From contig NZ_JBFAHM010000004.1 in the NCBI RefSeq assembly GCF_040654195.1, positions 496,001 to 560,000 on the forward strand: a DNA stretch of 64,000 nucleotides, written 5' to 3'. This DNA is from Hamadaea sp013361475 (lineage in GTDB: Bacteria > Actinomycetota > Actinomycetes > Mycobacteriales > Micromonosporaceae). Shown piece after piece: positions 24,814-33,556 of the stretch. Below the pieces are notes generated by a model. The model ran no database searches. It was not told the DNA's origin and saw only the letters and a list, made by a program, of their open reading frames with translations. The position numbers were made by a program, and so were the translations under genes. The stretch's first letter is position 1; every line of letters begins with the position of its first letter.

Positions 24814-25476
24814 ATGTTCGGTGCCAGAATGGTCGTCGTGGGGTTCTTCGATCACCTCGTTCAAGCATCGGTTTCACAGCGCAGGCCGCAGCGGCTGCGG
24901 CCACGGCCGGTGTGGATGAAGCCGGAGGCGGCGATCGGTGCGACGGTGCCGGTAGAGCTGATCCTCTTGCGTACGCCGGATGCGGCGGTTGTGGTTTCGG
25001 CGGTGACCGCGTATCCGGCGGGGTTCGAGTTCACGGTTTCGGCGATGCTGCGCGAGGACGAGGCTGTCCCGATGTTTCCCGGTGCGCCGGACGGGTCGAT
25101 TCCGGACACATTCCTGCGGGTGGGTGTACTGTTCGCCGACGGCCGATCGGGTACAAACCTGGACGTCATGACAGGCGCGCCGGAGCTGGCCGCGGACAAA
25201 GGCAATGTGGTCTTCACCGGGACCGGAGGAAGTGGCGGGATGCGCCGCTTCGACGGAACGTACTGGGTGTGGCCGCTGCCTCCGGACGGTCCGGTCACGT
25301 TCGTCTGCGAGTGGCCCGGACACGATGTGCCCGAATCCCGGGCTAGCATGAACGGCGAGTTGATCACCGCGGCTGCGCGGCGTGCGATTCAGTTGTGGCC
25401 GGAGCACCATTCGCCAGGTGCTCCGATCATTAGCGCGGTCGTCGTAGACGACAGTCCGCCGGACACATCACCGTAG
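24814..25476 (+). CDS. Hypothetical protein
   Basis: 220 residues. Beta-rich sequence with GATVPVELILLRTPDAAVVV, SAMLREDEAVPMFP, RRFDGTYWVWPLPPDGPVTF and VCEWPGHDVPES; similar uncharacterised proteins are frequent in actinobacteria, but no function is known to me. No signal peptide or membrane helix. The start may instead be ATG 24829 or GTG 24838. Convergent with the small gene at 25492. Confidence 0.7.
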   Translation: MFGARMVVVGFFDHLVQASVSQRRPQRLRPRPVWMKPEAAIGATVPVELILLRTPDAAVVVSAVTAYPAGFEFTVSAMLREDEAVPMFPGAPDGSIPDTFLRVGVLFADGRSGTNLDVMTGAPELAADKGNVVFTGTGGSGGMRRFDGTYWVWPLPPDGPVTFVCEWPGHDVPESRASMNGELITAAARRAIQLWPEHHSPGAPIISAVVVDDSPPDTSP

Positions 25477-25491
25477 CCGATCACCGGATCG

Positions 25492-25698
25492 TCACGCACG
25501 TTGCTCGGCGTCTCCAGAATGATGGCGAGTCGCGCGGGCCTCATCGACGCTTTCCGCCTGGACGGTGTACACGATCGCCTGCGGCCCGGACGCGAGCAGG
25601 TACATGATCGCGCGGAAACGGGCGACGAACTCATCCGGCCGATAGGGGCCCAGAGCCGTTCCGGAGGCGGTCAGGCAGTAGGTGTCGTCACTGGTCAT
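25492..25698 (-). CDS. Small hypothetical protein
   Basis: 68 residues from ATG 25698. The sequence (DDTYCLTASGTALGPYRPDE, FRAIMYLLASGPQAIVYTVQ) has balanced composition and codon use typical of the window, suggesting a real cytoplasmic protein. No family recognised and no clear ribosome binding site. Confidence 0.4.
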   Translation of the reverse strand: MTSDDTYCLTASGTALGPYRPDEFVARFRAIMYLLASGPQAIVYTVQAESVDEARATRHHSGDAEQRA

Positions 25699-25872
25699 CG
25701 TCGGCCACACTGGTCCAGTACGCCGAGGACGACCATGCGCATTCCTCGCCCGATGGGGCGACGCAGTCGTCGCAGGTCTGGCTCAGCGCGACCGGGCAGT
25801 CCAAGGCACGCCTCGTGCCATCTTTTGACGCTCGGTGACGTGACGTCCGAGGTCAAATGAGGATCAGAGATC

Positions 25873-25906
25873 AAAAACGCGGCCTCCCCAACTTCAGGAA
25901 GACCGC
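25873..25906 (-). terminator. Intrinsic terminator of tRNA-Pro
   Basis: Reading the minus strand, GCGGTCTTC (25906-25898) pairs with GGAGGCCGC (25887-25879) through nine pairs including two G-U, followed by TTTTT at 25877-25873. It begins about 22 bases after the tRNA 3' end and is the only hairpin here with a clear U-tract. Confidence 0.75.
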
Positions 25907-25927
25907 TTCTGACCTGCAAATTCGATG

Positions 25928-26001
<74 letters not shown>

Positions 26002-26196
26002 TTGCCGCCCGGATCTCTCCGCGCGGCAGCCCACACAGCGTAGCGCACCGGGCCATCTGTTTGCGCGCAGGCCCCTGGTGTCCGTTTCGCGGCGGACGCC
26101 CGCGTCCGGATGATCTCCACAAATCATTCTAAAACGGGTGCAAGCCGAGCGGCTCGTGACGAGTTTCCATGACTGCGCGGTGGGCACACTGACGCG

Positions 26197-28452
26197 GTGT
26201 CGAGGGCCGCCCGGCAGGAGAACGTGCGCTATCAGCCGCCGCTGGACGGCGTACGCGCGCTGGCGGTGCTGGCCGTGCTGTTGTTCCATGCGGGCGTACG
26301 GCAGCTGCCCGGCGGGTTCCTCGGGGTCGACGCGTTCTTCGTGCTGTCGGGCTTCTTGATCACGTCGCTGCTCCTGGGCGAGCTGCGGCGTACGGGCAAG
26401 ATCGCTTTGGGCGCGTTCTGGCTGCGGCGGGCTCGGCGGTTGCTGCCGGCGCTGCTCGCGATGCTGATCGTGGTGGCCCTGTTCGCCCGGACGCTCGCGG
26501 CCGACGAGGAGCTGGGCCTGGTACGCGGCGATGCCCTCGCGGCGCTGGCGTACGTGGCGAACTGGCGGATGATCTATCGCGGGATGAATTACTTCGCGCA
26601 GACCTCTGCGCCGTCGCCGCTGCAGCACACCTGGTCGCTTGGCATCGAGGAGCAGTTCTACCTGTGCTGGCCGGTGCTTGTCATCGCCATGATCGTGTTC
26701 GCACCGCGCCTCGTGCGCCGAGTACGGCCCCGCTCGCAGCGCACAGCACAGCCAAGCCCGCAGCGCAAAGCAGGGCCAAGCCCGCAGCGCAAAGAAGCGG
26801 GGGGCCGACCGCGGCCAAGCGCGCAGAACGGAGCGCAGCCACCACGGCTGCCGAGCGCACGAGACCGAACCCAGCCCGACCTGGCGGACCGAGGCCAGCG
26901 GATCGGGCGTGGCGTACTGGTGGCCCTCGTCCTGGTCGGCGCGCTGGTGTCGGCGGTCGCGGCCGCGGTTCTCTACCGAAGCGACGACATCGGCCGGGCG
27001 TACTTCGGGACGGACACCCGGGCTCAGGCGCTGCTGATCGGCTGCGCGCTGGCGCTCGCGCTGAGCGCTCGAGTGCCTAACGCGGCGACCGCGCCGTCCA
27101 CCGGGCGGACCACCGCCGCGCGATCCGCCGTCGCCGGGCAAAGGGGCCGAAGGATCTCCGGCGTAGCCGCCGCGCTCGGGCTCGTCATCACCGGGTTCCT
27201 GTGGGCGTACGCCGACGGGACGCAAGCCTGGCTGTATCGGGGCGGGTTGACGCTCGGGGCGGTCGGGGTCGCGGCTGTTCTCTGGCATGTCAGCGTCGTG
27301 CCGGCCGGACGGCTGAGCCGGGTGCTGTCGGTCGCGCCGCTTGTGATGATAGGCCAGATCTCGTACGGGCTGTATATCTGGCACTGGCCGTTGTTCCAGC
27401 TGCTCGACGCCGACCGGACCGGCATGACCGGCACCGAGCTGATCATGCTGCGGCTCGGTGTCGTGCTGGCGGTCGCCACCGCGTCCTACTGGCTCATCGA
27501 ACGCCCGGTGCGGCGCGGCGTACGCAGGCCTGCCTGGTTCGCCGGGCGCAAGGCCGCCATGGCGAGCGCGGTCGCCGCCGCGGTTCTGGTCTCCGGCACG
27601 GTCGCGGCGGTCATGTCGGGGACCCGTCCAGCCGCGGTGACTGCGGCCGCGCCCGTCGTGGTGTTTCCGGACGGCACCCCGTCGGCGGCCGCGTCGGCGA
27701 CGCCGGGGCCGATGACGCGGGCGGGCCGCAAGCCGGGCGGTCAGCCTCGGATCACGATCCTGGGCGACTCGGTCGCCTGGACGGTCGGCACGTATCTACC
27801 TGAGCATCCGGGTCTGACGGTCACCACCCGCGCGATCCAAGGGTGCGGCATCGCGCTTCTGCCGGACATCCTGACGCAGGGCACGCCGCACACGAACTAT
27901 CCCAACTGTGAACACTGGCCGGATCGGTGGCGGTCGGCGATCCGGGCCGACGACCCCGACGTCGCGGTGATCTTGCTGAACCGCTGGGAGCTGATGGACC
28001 GCCGGCTGCAAGGCCGCTACCAGCACGTCGGCCAGCCCGCGTTCGACGCGTACTTGAGCGGGCAGCTGACCGAGGGCATCGGGATCGCCCGGTCGCGTGG
28101 CGCGCAGGTCGTGCTGCTCACGGCGGCGTACACGCGGCGCAGCGAGCGCCCGGACGGCGGACTGTATCCCGAGGACGAGCCCATTCGGGTGGACGCCTGG
28201 AACCATCTGCTCCAGGCCACGGCCCAGCGATTCCCCGGCCACGTCTCCGTGCTGGATCTCAACGCCGTCGCCTGCCCCGGCGGCCGGTTCGCGTGGGATG
28301 TCGGCGGGCTGCGTATGCGCAGCGATGGGCTGCATTTCACGCCGCCCGGCGTACAACACGTGATCGCGCCTTGGCTTCTCCCGCAGCTGGCGCGCATCGC
28401 GGTGGCCGGGCCGCCCGCGCCTCGTGGCCGGGCCACCGCGCGGCCTGACTGA
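26197..28452 (+). CDS. Acyltransferase-3 (OafA/YrhL-like) with C-terminal SGNH domain
   Basis: 751 residues. The acyltransferase-3 membrane domain (about 1-440) starts YQPPLDGVRALAVLAVLLFH with the conserved RALAVxxVxxxH and GFLGVDAFFVLSGFLIT, then LGIEEQFYLCWPV. The C-terminal periplasmic SGNH hydrolase-like domain has ITILGDSVAWTVG and LRMRSDGLHFTPPG (the DxxH pair). These proteins O-acylate cell-wall polysaccharides or exported glycolipids. A cytoplasmic loop at about 175-230 is an unusual low-complexity insert encoded by a tandem 24-bp repeat. GTG 26197 is the assumed start. Orphan gene with no polysaccharide cluster around it. Confidence 0.92.
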   Translation: MSRAARQENVRYQPPLDGVRALAVLAVLLFHAGVRQLPGGFLGVDAFFVLSGFLITSLLLGELRRTGKIALGAFWLRRARRLLPALLAMLIVVALFARTLAADEELGLVRGDALAALAYVANWRMIYRGMNYFAQTSAPSPLQHTWSLGIEEQFYLCWPVLVIAMIVFAPRLVRRVRPRSQRTAQPSPQRKAGPSPQRKEAGGRPRPSAQNGAQPPRLPSARDRTQPDLADRGQRIGRGVLVALVLVGALVSAVAAAVLYRSDDIGRAYFGTDTRAQALLIGCALALALSARVPNAATAPSTGRTTAARSAVAGQRGRRISGVAAALGLVITGFLWAYADGTQAWLYRGGLTLGAVGVAAVLWHVSVVPAGRLSRVLSVAPLVMIGQISYGLYIWHWPLFQLLDADRTGMTGTELIMLRLGVVLAVATASYWLIERPVRRGVRRPAWFAGRKAAMASAVAAAVLVSGTVAAVMSGTRPAAVTAAAPVVVFPDGTPSAAASATPGPMTRAGRKPGGQPRITILGDSVAWTVGTYLPEHPGLTVTTRAIQGCGIALLPDILTQGTPHTNYPNCEHWPDRWRSAIRADDPDVAVILLNRWELMDRRLQGRYQHVGQPAFDAYLSGQLTEGIGIARSRGAQVVLLTAAYTRRSERPDGGLYPEDEPIRVDAWNHLLQATAQRFPGHVSVLDLNAVACPGGRFAWDVGGLRMRSDGLHFTPPGVQHVIAPWLLPQLARIAVAGPPAPRGRATARPD
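26737..26797 (+). repeat. 24-bp tandem repeat inside acyltransferase gene
   Basis: Two full units (26737-26760 and 26761-26784) beginning CAGCGCA and ending GCCAAGCCCG, plus a partial third, coding for the octapeptide QR(T/K)A(Q/G)PSP repeated. The period is a multiple of three, so copy-number change would keep the frame. Confidence 0.7.
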
Positions 28453-28519
28453 ACCTCGCCCACCGGGCTCGGAAACGGACGATCCCACCGAGTCGACGGC
28501 ATACGCGATGATGGTCGCC

Positions 28520-30436
28520 ATGCGTCGCGTCTGGCTTCGTACCGCCGTCGCGGTCGCGATGGCCGCTGTGCTGGCGGGCATGTCCGTGTGGGCTTGGCGG
28601 CGGTCGGCCACCGACGGGTTGAGCCTGTTGTGGACGGTCGTTCCGGGCGTGCTGGCGGTGTTGGCAGCGCTCGGGGCGTGGGTCGGCAAGATCGCCGCCG
28701 ATCGTGACGGTGATCTTGCGCGGGCCGCCGATGCGCTGGCGACGCGGGTGGCGGCGTACCTCGCGGCTTCCGAGGGCAATTCACACCAAATGCTGACGTT
28801 GCCGGTCGCGTGGGCGACGACGGAGCATGCCGAGTCTGTGATGGTCGGTTGGGCCGGCGTACGCGGTGATCCCCGGGACGAGTCGCCGGTGGATCTTTCC
28901 GGGCGGTTCGCCGACATCGCCGAGGTGTACGCACGACTGCCCAGGCCACGCCGGTTGGTGGTGCTTGGTCGAGGTGGTGCGGGAAAGACGTCGTTGGCTG
29001 CGCGTCTGGTGGCCGATCTGCTGGAGCGAAGGCAACCGGGCGAGCCCGTGCCGGTGCTGCTGGCGCTGTCGAGCTGGGATCCGCAGCAGCGGCTGCAGAC
29101 GTGGCTGGCCGATCGGCTCGCCGAGATCGCGCCTGCGCTGGGTGCGCCGGCCGAGCCGTTCGATCCTGATGCGCGGCGTCGTCCGACGGTGGCGCAGGCG
29201 CTGGTCAACGCCGGTTTGGTGCTGCCTGTGCTGGACGGGTTCGACGAGATCGCCGAGGATGTGCGGCCAGGCGCGCTGTCGGGCATCGCACGGGCGGTCC
29301 GGCGGCGGGACGAGGTGGTGGTGACGTCCCGGCCGGACGAGTTCGAGGAGGCGGTGGCGGTCGAGGGGCCACTGCCGGGGGCCGGCGTCGTGGAGCTGGC
29401 CGACCTGGAGGCGGGCGACGTCGACCGGCATCTGCGGGCGTCCGCCGGTGGGCAGAGCGCGAAGTGGCGTACGGTGCTCGACGAGTTGCGGGGCCATCCG
29501 GACGGTCCGCTGGCGCAGGCGTTGTCGACGCCGCTGATGGTGTGGCTGGCGGTCACCGTGTACCGGGGCCAGGACGCTGATCCGTCGGAGTTGCTGGGTC
29601 CGGAGCTGCGCGACAGCCGGGAGGCCATCGAGCTGCATCTGCTGCAGGGTCTGGTTCCGGCGGTCTACGACCGTGCGCGGAATCCGCGTCGTCGCCGGTG
29701 GACTCCTGTGAAGGCTCGGCGGTGGCTGGGATCGATCGCGTACCGGATGACGCAGGGCGGTGGCGCGCTCGTGTGGTCGCTGCTGCCGGGATCGCTGTCG
29801 CACACAGCGGTGGCCGTGTTCGGTGCGGTCGCCGGTGGCGCCGCCGGGTACGCGCTCGGCAAGGCGCTGGGTCTGGTGATCGGCGTGGTCACCGGGGCGC
29901 TGGTCGGCGTCGGCGGTGACTGGCGGTTCGGGCCGAAGGTGGTCGCGATCGCTGGGGCGCTGGTCGTCGCGTTCACCGGTGCCGCGCAGGCCGGATCGGG
30001 GCATGTCGCTACTGGGTCGGGGATCATCGTGCTGGCCGGGTGGCTCATCGCCGGGGTGACCCGCAGTTTCCGGCAACGGAGATGGCGAACGCTTACCTCG
30101 GCTCGAACACATTCCCTCATCCAAACCCTGGTCGCCGTCGTGCCGGTGGCGTATGCGGCCCAAGCGCTCGACGCGAACGTGGGAGGGTGGGCGCTGACTG
30201 CCGCCCTGGTCTGGCTGGTGTTCTTCACGACGTGGGGGGAATGGCTCGTCGCCCGCACATGGCTGGCCGTCACCGGCCGGCTGCCGTGGTCGATCAACGC
30301 GTTCCTGCACGACGCCCACCGGCGCGGGGTGCTGCGGCACGAGGGGTTGGCGTACGAGTTCCGGCACGCGAGGTTGCAGGACACCTTCGCCACGACCATC
30401 CCGGCGCAGCGCGGGGCACTGTCCCGAGTGCGGTGA
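28520..30436 (+). CDS. Membrane-associated NACHT-domain NTPase
   Basis: 638 residues. Two N-terminal hydrophobic helices (RTAVAVAMAAVLAGMSVWAW; SLLWTVVPGVLAVLAALGAW) precede the NACHT domain: Walker A GRGGAGKTS at 150-158, Walker B LPVLDGFDEIAED, and the sensor-like TSRPDEFEEAV. A cluster of helices follows (about 425-560: AVAVFGAVAGGAAGYALGKA, VVAIAGALVVAFTGAAQAG and others), and the C-terminus LAYEFRHARLQDTFA is typical of actinobacterial NACHT proteins. NACHT STAND proteins act as signalling switches, including in phage defence and apoptosis-like responses. ATG 28520 or 28508 is the start. Function here is unproven. Confidence 0.85.
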   Translation: MRRVWLRTAVAVAMAAVLAGMSVWAWRRSATDGLSLLWTVVPGVLAVLAALGAWVGKIAADRDGDLARAADALATRVAAYLAASEGNSHQMLTLPVAWATTEHAESVMVGWAGVRGDPRDESPVDLSGRFADIAEVYARLPRPRRLVVLGRGGAGKTSLAARLVADLLERRQPGEPVPVLLALSSWDPQQRLQTWLADRLAEIAPALGAPAEPFDPDARRRPTVAQALVNAGLVLPVLDGFDEIAEDVRPGALSGIARAVRRRDEVVVTSRPDEFEEAVAVEGPLPGAGVVELADLEAGDVDRHLRASAGGQSAKWRTVLDELRGHPDGPLAQALSTPLMVWLAVTVYRGQDADPSELLGPELRDSREAIELHLLQGLVPAVYDRARNPRRRRWTPVKARRWLGSIAYRMTQGGGALVWSLLPGSLSHTAVAVFGAVAGGAAGYALGKALGLVIGVVTGALVGVGGDWRFGPKVVAIAGALVVAFTGAAQAGSGHVATGSGIIVLAGWLIAGVTRSFRQRRWRTLTSARTHSLIQTLVAVVPVAYAAQALDANVGGWALTAALVWLVFFTTWGEWLVARTWLAVTGRLPWSINAFLHDAHRRGVLRHEGLAYEFRHARLQDTFATTIPAQRGALSRVR

Positions 30437-30467
30437 TTGACCTTCCTGCTGCAGGAAGGTCTACCGT
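30437..30467 (+). promoter_or_regulatory. MerR-type promoter with 19-bp spacer and dyad operator
   Basis: -35 TTGACC (30437-30442), a 19-base spacer and -10 TACCGT (30462-30467), seven bases before the ATG at 30475. A perfect inverted repeat GACCTTCCTG (30439-30448) / CAGGAAGGTC (30452-30461) fills the spacer. The over-long spacer with a central dyad is the classical MerR-family architecture. Confidence 0.8.
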
Positions 30468-30474
30468 CGCTGGC

Positions 30475-30800
30475 ATGCGGCTGTTCACGATCGGGCAGGC
30501 GACGCACTGTCCGGCGTGACCGCCAAGGCGCTGCGGCATTACGAAGCCATCGGGCTGTTGCGGCCCGCGGTGGTCGATCCGGCGACCGGCTACCGCCGGT
30601 ACGACCAGGATCAGGTCGACCAGGCCCGTCGCATCCACCGGCTGCGTGCACTGGATCTTCATTAGATGTGGTACGCCGACCGCTGGAGTCGGAGCCGGGC
30701 GCCGTCCGGGACGCACTCCGGGCCCATCGCAAGCGGGTGGATGCGCAGATCACCCGACTGGCGGCGTACTGCACGGCGCATGCGTCGGCGTACCACTGCA
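30475..30800 (+). pseudogene. MerR-family regulator, two frameshifts
   Basis: The first frame gives MRLFTIGQATH and then stops; the second (from about 30507) gives LSGVTAKALRHYEAIGLLRP, VVDPATGYRRYDQDQV and HRLRALDL and stops at 30663; a third (from about 30662) gives LDVVRRPLESEPGAVRDALR and RKRVDAQITRLAA. Joined, these are a MerR winged helix plus dimerisation helix. Each break fits the loss of one base. The effector domain is missing or degraded beyond about 30790. The 3' limit is approximate. The MerR-type promoter upstream is intact. Confidence 0.75.
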
Positions 30801-30906
30801 CTGGAGGTGGGCGCGCCGGAGAACGTCGCGCGCAGCCACAGATTATCGCCAGTGGCCCAACCAAACGACTCGCGATTGGATCTGCCGAGTGGGCCACCCG
30901 GACCGA

Positions 30907-30912
30907 TACGGT
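30907..30912 (+). promoter_or_regulatory. -10 box TACGGT, leaderless start
   Basis: TACGGT ends six bases before ATG 30919; no ribosome binding site. Confidence 0.4.
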
Positions 30913-30918
30913 CACAGC

Positions 30919-31434
30919 ATGTCTTACCCACCGCAGCAGTACACCGCCGAAGCCCCCGCCGTCAGCGCCACCTTGCGCACCGGCGACGCGCCCGTGGACC
31001 TGGCGATCGGGGTGCGGTCGAAGGTCAGTTACCTGGCCACCGGCGAAACCACGAACGGCATGTTCGGGCTCTACCGCTGGGATCTGCAGGCCGTGCCGCG
31101 ACCCGACAGCCTGCCGGGCGGCCACTTCCACCGGACGATGGCCGAGTCGTTCTACATCCTGAACGGCACCGTGGCGCTGTATGACGGCGACAAGTGGGTC
31201 GACACGTCACCAGGCGACTACTTCTATGTGCCGCCGGGTGGCGTGCACTCGTTCGCGAACACCTCCGGCGAGCCGGCGTCGATGCTGATCCTGTTCGCGC
31301 CGGGTGGCCCGCGCGAAGGCTACTTCGAGGAGCTGGCCGACATCGCGGCCACCGGCCGGGAGCTGACCCACGACGAGTGGGTGGCGCTGTGGGCGCGGCA
31401 CGACCAGTACGAGGCGCCGATCACGACAGCGTGA
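30919..31434 (+). CDS. Cupin domain protein
   Basis: 171 residues. The cupin motifs are clear: GGHFHRTMAESFYILNGTVA (motif 1, HxH...E) and PGDYFYVPPGGVHSFANTSG (motif 2, with His). These residues bind a metal in a beta-barrel. Cupins act as dioxygenases, isomerases or sensors; the substrate is not evident. The start ATG 30919 is supported by the leaderless -10 box; the frame extends upstream into the MerR pseudogene, which is not part of this gene. 33 bases separate it from the GNAT gene. Confidence 0.88.
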   Translation: MSYPPQQYTAEAPAVSATLRTGDAPVDLAIGVRSKVSYLATGETTNGMFGLYRWDLQAVPRPDSLPGGHFHRTMAESFYILNGTVALYDGDKWVDTSPGDYFYVPPGGVHSFANTSGEPASMLILFAPGGPREGYFEELADIAATGRELTHDEWVALWARHDQYEAPITTA

Positions 31435-31454
31435 CGGTCGCCGCCGGCACGCCC

Positions 31455-31460
31455 TACGAT
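31455..31460 (+). promoter_or_regulatory. -10 box TACGAT, leaderless start
   Basis: TACGAT ends seven bases before ATG 31468; a TGACGG-like -35 lies 17 bases upstream (31432-31437). Confidence 0.5.
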
Positions 31461-31467
31461 CGCGATC

Positions 31468-31899
31468 ATGGGAGACTGGACGCTGCGACCAGCCACGGCA
31501 GCCGACGCGGACGCCATCGCCGAGTTGCGGGCGGTGGTGATGCGGCCAGACCTGGAGCGGCTCGGGCGATATGACGAGCATCGCGTACGCCAGCGGTTGC
31601 GGGACCGGTTCGTGCCCGGCCACAACCGGGTCATCGAGGTCGGCGGCGACTTCGCGGGAAGCGTCGCGCTGACCCCGGCCGAAGACGGCCACTGGCTGGA
31701 GAACTTCTACCTCCATCCGTCCCTCCAGGGTCGCGGTATCGGGTCGGCGGTGCTGGAGCAGGTGTTGTCGCAGTGCGACTCTCCCGTCCGGTTGCAGGTG
31801 CTGCAGGGCAGCCCCGCCAGACGGCTCTACGAACGGCACGGCTTCACCGCGTACGCCGAGGACGCGGTCGACGTGTGGATGGTCCGCGAGCCGCGGTGA
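31468..31899 (+). CDS. GNAT family N-acetyltransferase
   Basis: 143 residues. N-terminal WTLRPATAADADAIAELRAV, acetyl-CoA binding motif A LENFYLHPSLQGRGIGSAVL (Q/RxxGxG/A as QGRGIG) and motif B LQGSPARRLYERHGF are diagnostic of GNAT. It acetylates an amine of unknown identity, likely a small metabolite or peptide N-terminus. Ends in a strong bidirectional terminator shared with the MFS gene. Confidence 0.9.
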   Translation: MGDWTLRPATAADADAIAELRAVVMRPDLERLGRYDEHRVRQRLRDRFVPGHNRVIEVGGDFAGSVALTPAEDGHWLENFYLHPSLQGRGIGSAVLEQVLSQCDSPVRLQVLQGSPARRLYERHGFTAYAEDAVDVWMVREPR

Positions 31900-31902
31900 G
31901 TC

Positions 31903-31931
31903 GGACCCGGCGCCGAGAAGACGCCGGGTCC
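31903..31931. terminator. Bidirectional hairpin terminator
   Basis: Perfect 10-bp arms GGACCCGGCG (31903-31912) and CGCCGGGTCC (31922-31931) with a nine-base loop, between convergent GNAT and MFS genes. Confidence 0.75.
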
Positions 31932-31938
31932 TAGTCCC

Positions 31939-33450
31939 TCAGTGGCCGTGGCCTGCGACGTCGTTGTCCGCTCTCGCCGGCAGGAGGAACGCGGTGACGA
32001 TCACGGCGATCGACAGCACCACCCCGACGATGAACGCCAGCCGCATCCCGTCGAGGTTCGCGGCCACGGCGCCGACGCCCTCCGCCTTGAGCGCATCGGC
32101 TCGCGCACTCATCACCGTGATCACGAGCGCCGTGCCGAAGGCCGCCGCGACCTGCTGCAATGTGCCCAGGATCGAGCTGCCGTGGGAGTACAAGTGCGGG
32201 GGGACCGCGCCGAGCCCCAGGGTGAAGACCGGGGTGAAGGTTGCGGCCAGACCCACCATCATCAGCGAATGCAGGCCGAGGAGCTGCCAGAACGGCATCG
32301 TCATCGAGACCTGGGTGAAACCGGCGAGCGAGACGGTGATCGCGATCGCGCCCGGGATGACCAGCACCCGGCCGCCGAACCGGTCGAACAGCCGGCCGAC
32401 CGTCGGGCCCAGCAGACCCATCGCCAGCCCACCCGGCATCACCAGCAGCCCGGTCTGCAGGGCAGTGAGTTCACGGACGTTCTGCAGGTAGAGCGGCAGT
32501 AGGATCATCGAACCCAGCATCGCCATGAACGCGACCGACATCAGGGTCAGCCCGATCGTGTAGGTGCGGTGCTTCAGCGTCCGCAGGTCCATGAGCGGCG
32601 TGCCTGTCTTCTGCAGCGACAGCTGGCGCAGGACGAACACCGTGATGGCGGCCAGCCCGGCGCCCACGATCGCGGTGGCCAGGCCGACGTTGCCGCCCTG
32701 GAACCGGCTGAGCCCGTAGACGAGTCCGCCGAAGCCGAAGGCGGCCAGCCCCACGCTGACCCAGTCGATCGTGCTGACCTGCGGCTCGCCCACGTTCTTG
32801 AGCTGCCGCAAGCCGCCCCAGGTGATCAGGCCGGCGATGGGCAGCACCACGGCGAACAGCAGACGCCACGACCCGAAGTTCAGGATCACCCCGGCGATCG
32901 CCGGGCCCATGGCCGGCGCGACCGAGATGGCCAGGGTGACGTTGCCCATCACCTTTCCCCGGTTCTGCTCCGGCACCACATGCATCAGCGTCGTCATCAG
33001 CAGCGGCATCATCACCGCCGTGCCGGACGCCTGGATGATGCGGGCGCCCAGCAGCACCCCGAAGCTCGGCGCGACGATCGCGACCGCGGTGCCGAGCAGG
33101 AACAAACCCATCGCCGTCGCGTACGCGGTGCGGGTGGACACCCGCTGCAGGAACCAGCCGGTGATCGGGATGACCGCCGCCATGGTCAGCATGAACGCGG
33201 TCGACAGCCACTGGGCGGTCTGCTCGGTGATGGTCAACGCGCTCATCAACTTCGGAATCGCGTTGATCATGATCGTCTCATTCAGAATGACGACGAACGT
33301 GGCCAGCACGAGCAGCCGGATCACCGGCGGGGTGCGACCCGAAATCGCGGAAGTCGCGGACTCGACAGGCGTCTCAAGCTGCTGAACAGGCACAATACCT
33401 CGATCAAGGTCGTCGGACAGAAGATCAGTCGTGCGAACAATCGTTCCCAT
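31939..33450 (-). CDS. MFS drug transporter, DHA2 (EmrB/QacA) family
   Basis: 503 residues with about 14 hydrophobic helices. Diagnostic segments: LATFVVILNETIMINAIPKL (helix 1, family version of LDxTIVNVALP), WLSTAFMLTMAAVIPITGWF, LLGARIIQASGTAVMMPLLM, and GNVTLAISVAPAMGPAIAGV (motif C, GPxxGG-like). DHA2 members are proton-coupled multidrug exporters. ATG 33450 is chosen. Divergent from a NUDIX gene. No local regulator is paired with it. Confidence 0.93.
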   Translation of the reverse strand: MGTIVRTTDLLSDDLDRGIVPVQQLETPVESATSAISGRTPPVIRLLVLATFVVILNETIMINAIPKLMSALTITEQTAQWLSTAFMLTMAAVIPITGWFLQRVSTRTAYATAMGLFLLGTAVAIVAPSFGVLLGARIIQASGTAVMMPLLMTTLMHVVPEQNRGKVMGNVTLAISVAPAMGPAIAGVILNFGSWRLLFAVVLPIAGLITWGGLRQLKNVGEPQVSTIDWVSVGLAAFGFGGLVYGLSRFQGGNVGLATAIVGAGLAAITVFVLRQLSLQKTGTPLMDLRTLKHRTYTIGLTLMSVAFMAMLGSMILLPLYLQNVRELTALQTGLLVMPGGLAMGLLGPTVGRLFDRFGGRVLVIPGAIAITVSLAGFTQVSMTMPFWQLLGLHSLMMVGLAATFTPVFTLGLGAVPPHLYSHGSSILGTLQQVAAAFGTALVITVMSARADALKAEGVGAVAANLDGMRLAFIVGVVLSIAVIVTAFLLPARADNDVAGHGH

Positions 33451-33520
33451 ACCAAGACTGACTGATCCCACCGACAAAACTCATCGCTCCGGATCCACAT
33501 TCCAGCAAGTTCTTCCGGAA

Positions 33521-33549
33521 TTCACCCCGGCCGGTTCTCCGGCTAGGGT
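33521..33549 (+). promoter_or_regulatory. Promoter TTCACC-N17-TAGGGT, leaderless start
   Basis: -35 TTCACC (33521-33526) and -10 TAGGGT (33544-33549) are separated by 17 bases, seven bases before ATG 33557. One of the two best-formed sigma-A-like leaderless promoters seen here. Confidence 0.6.
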
Positions 33550-33556
33550 CACCGCC

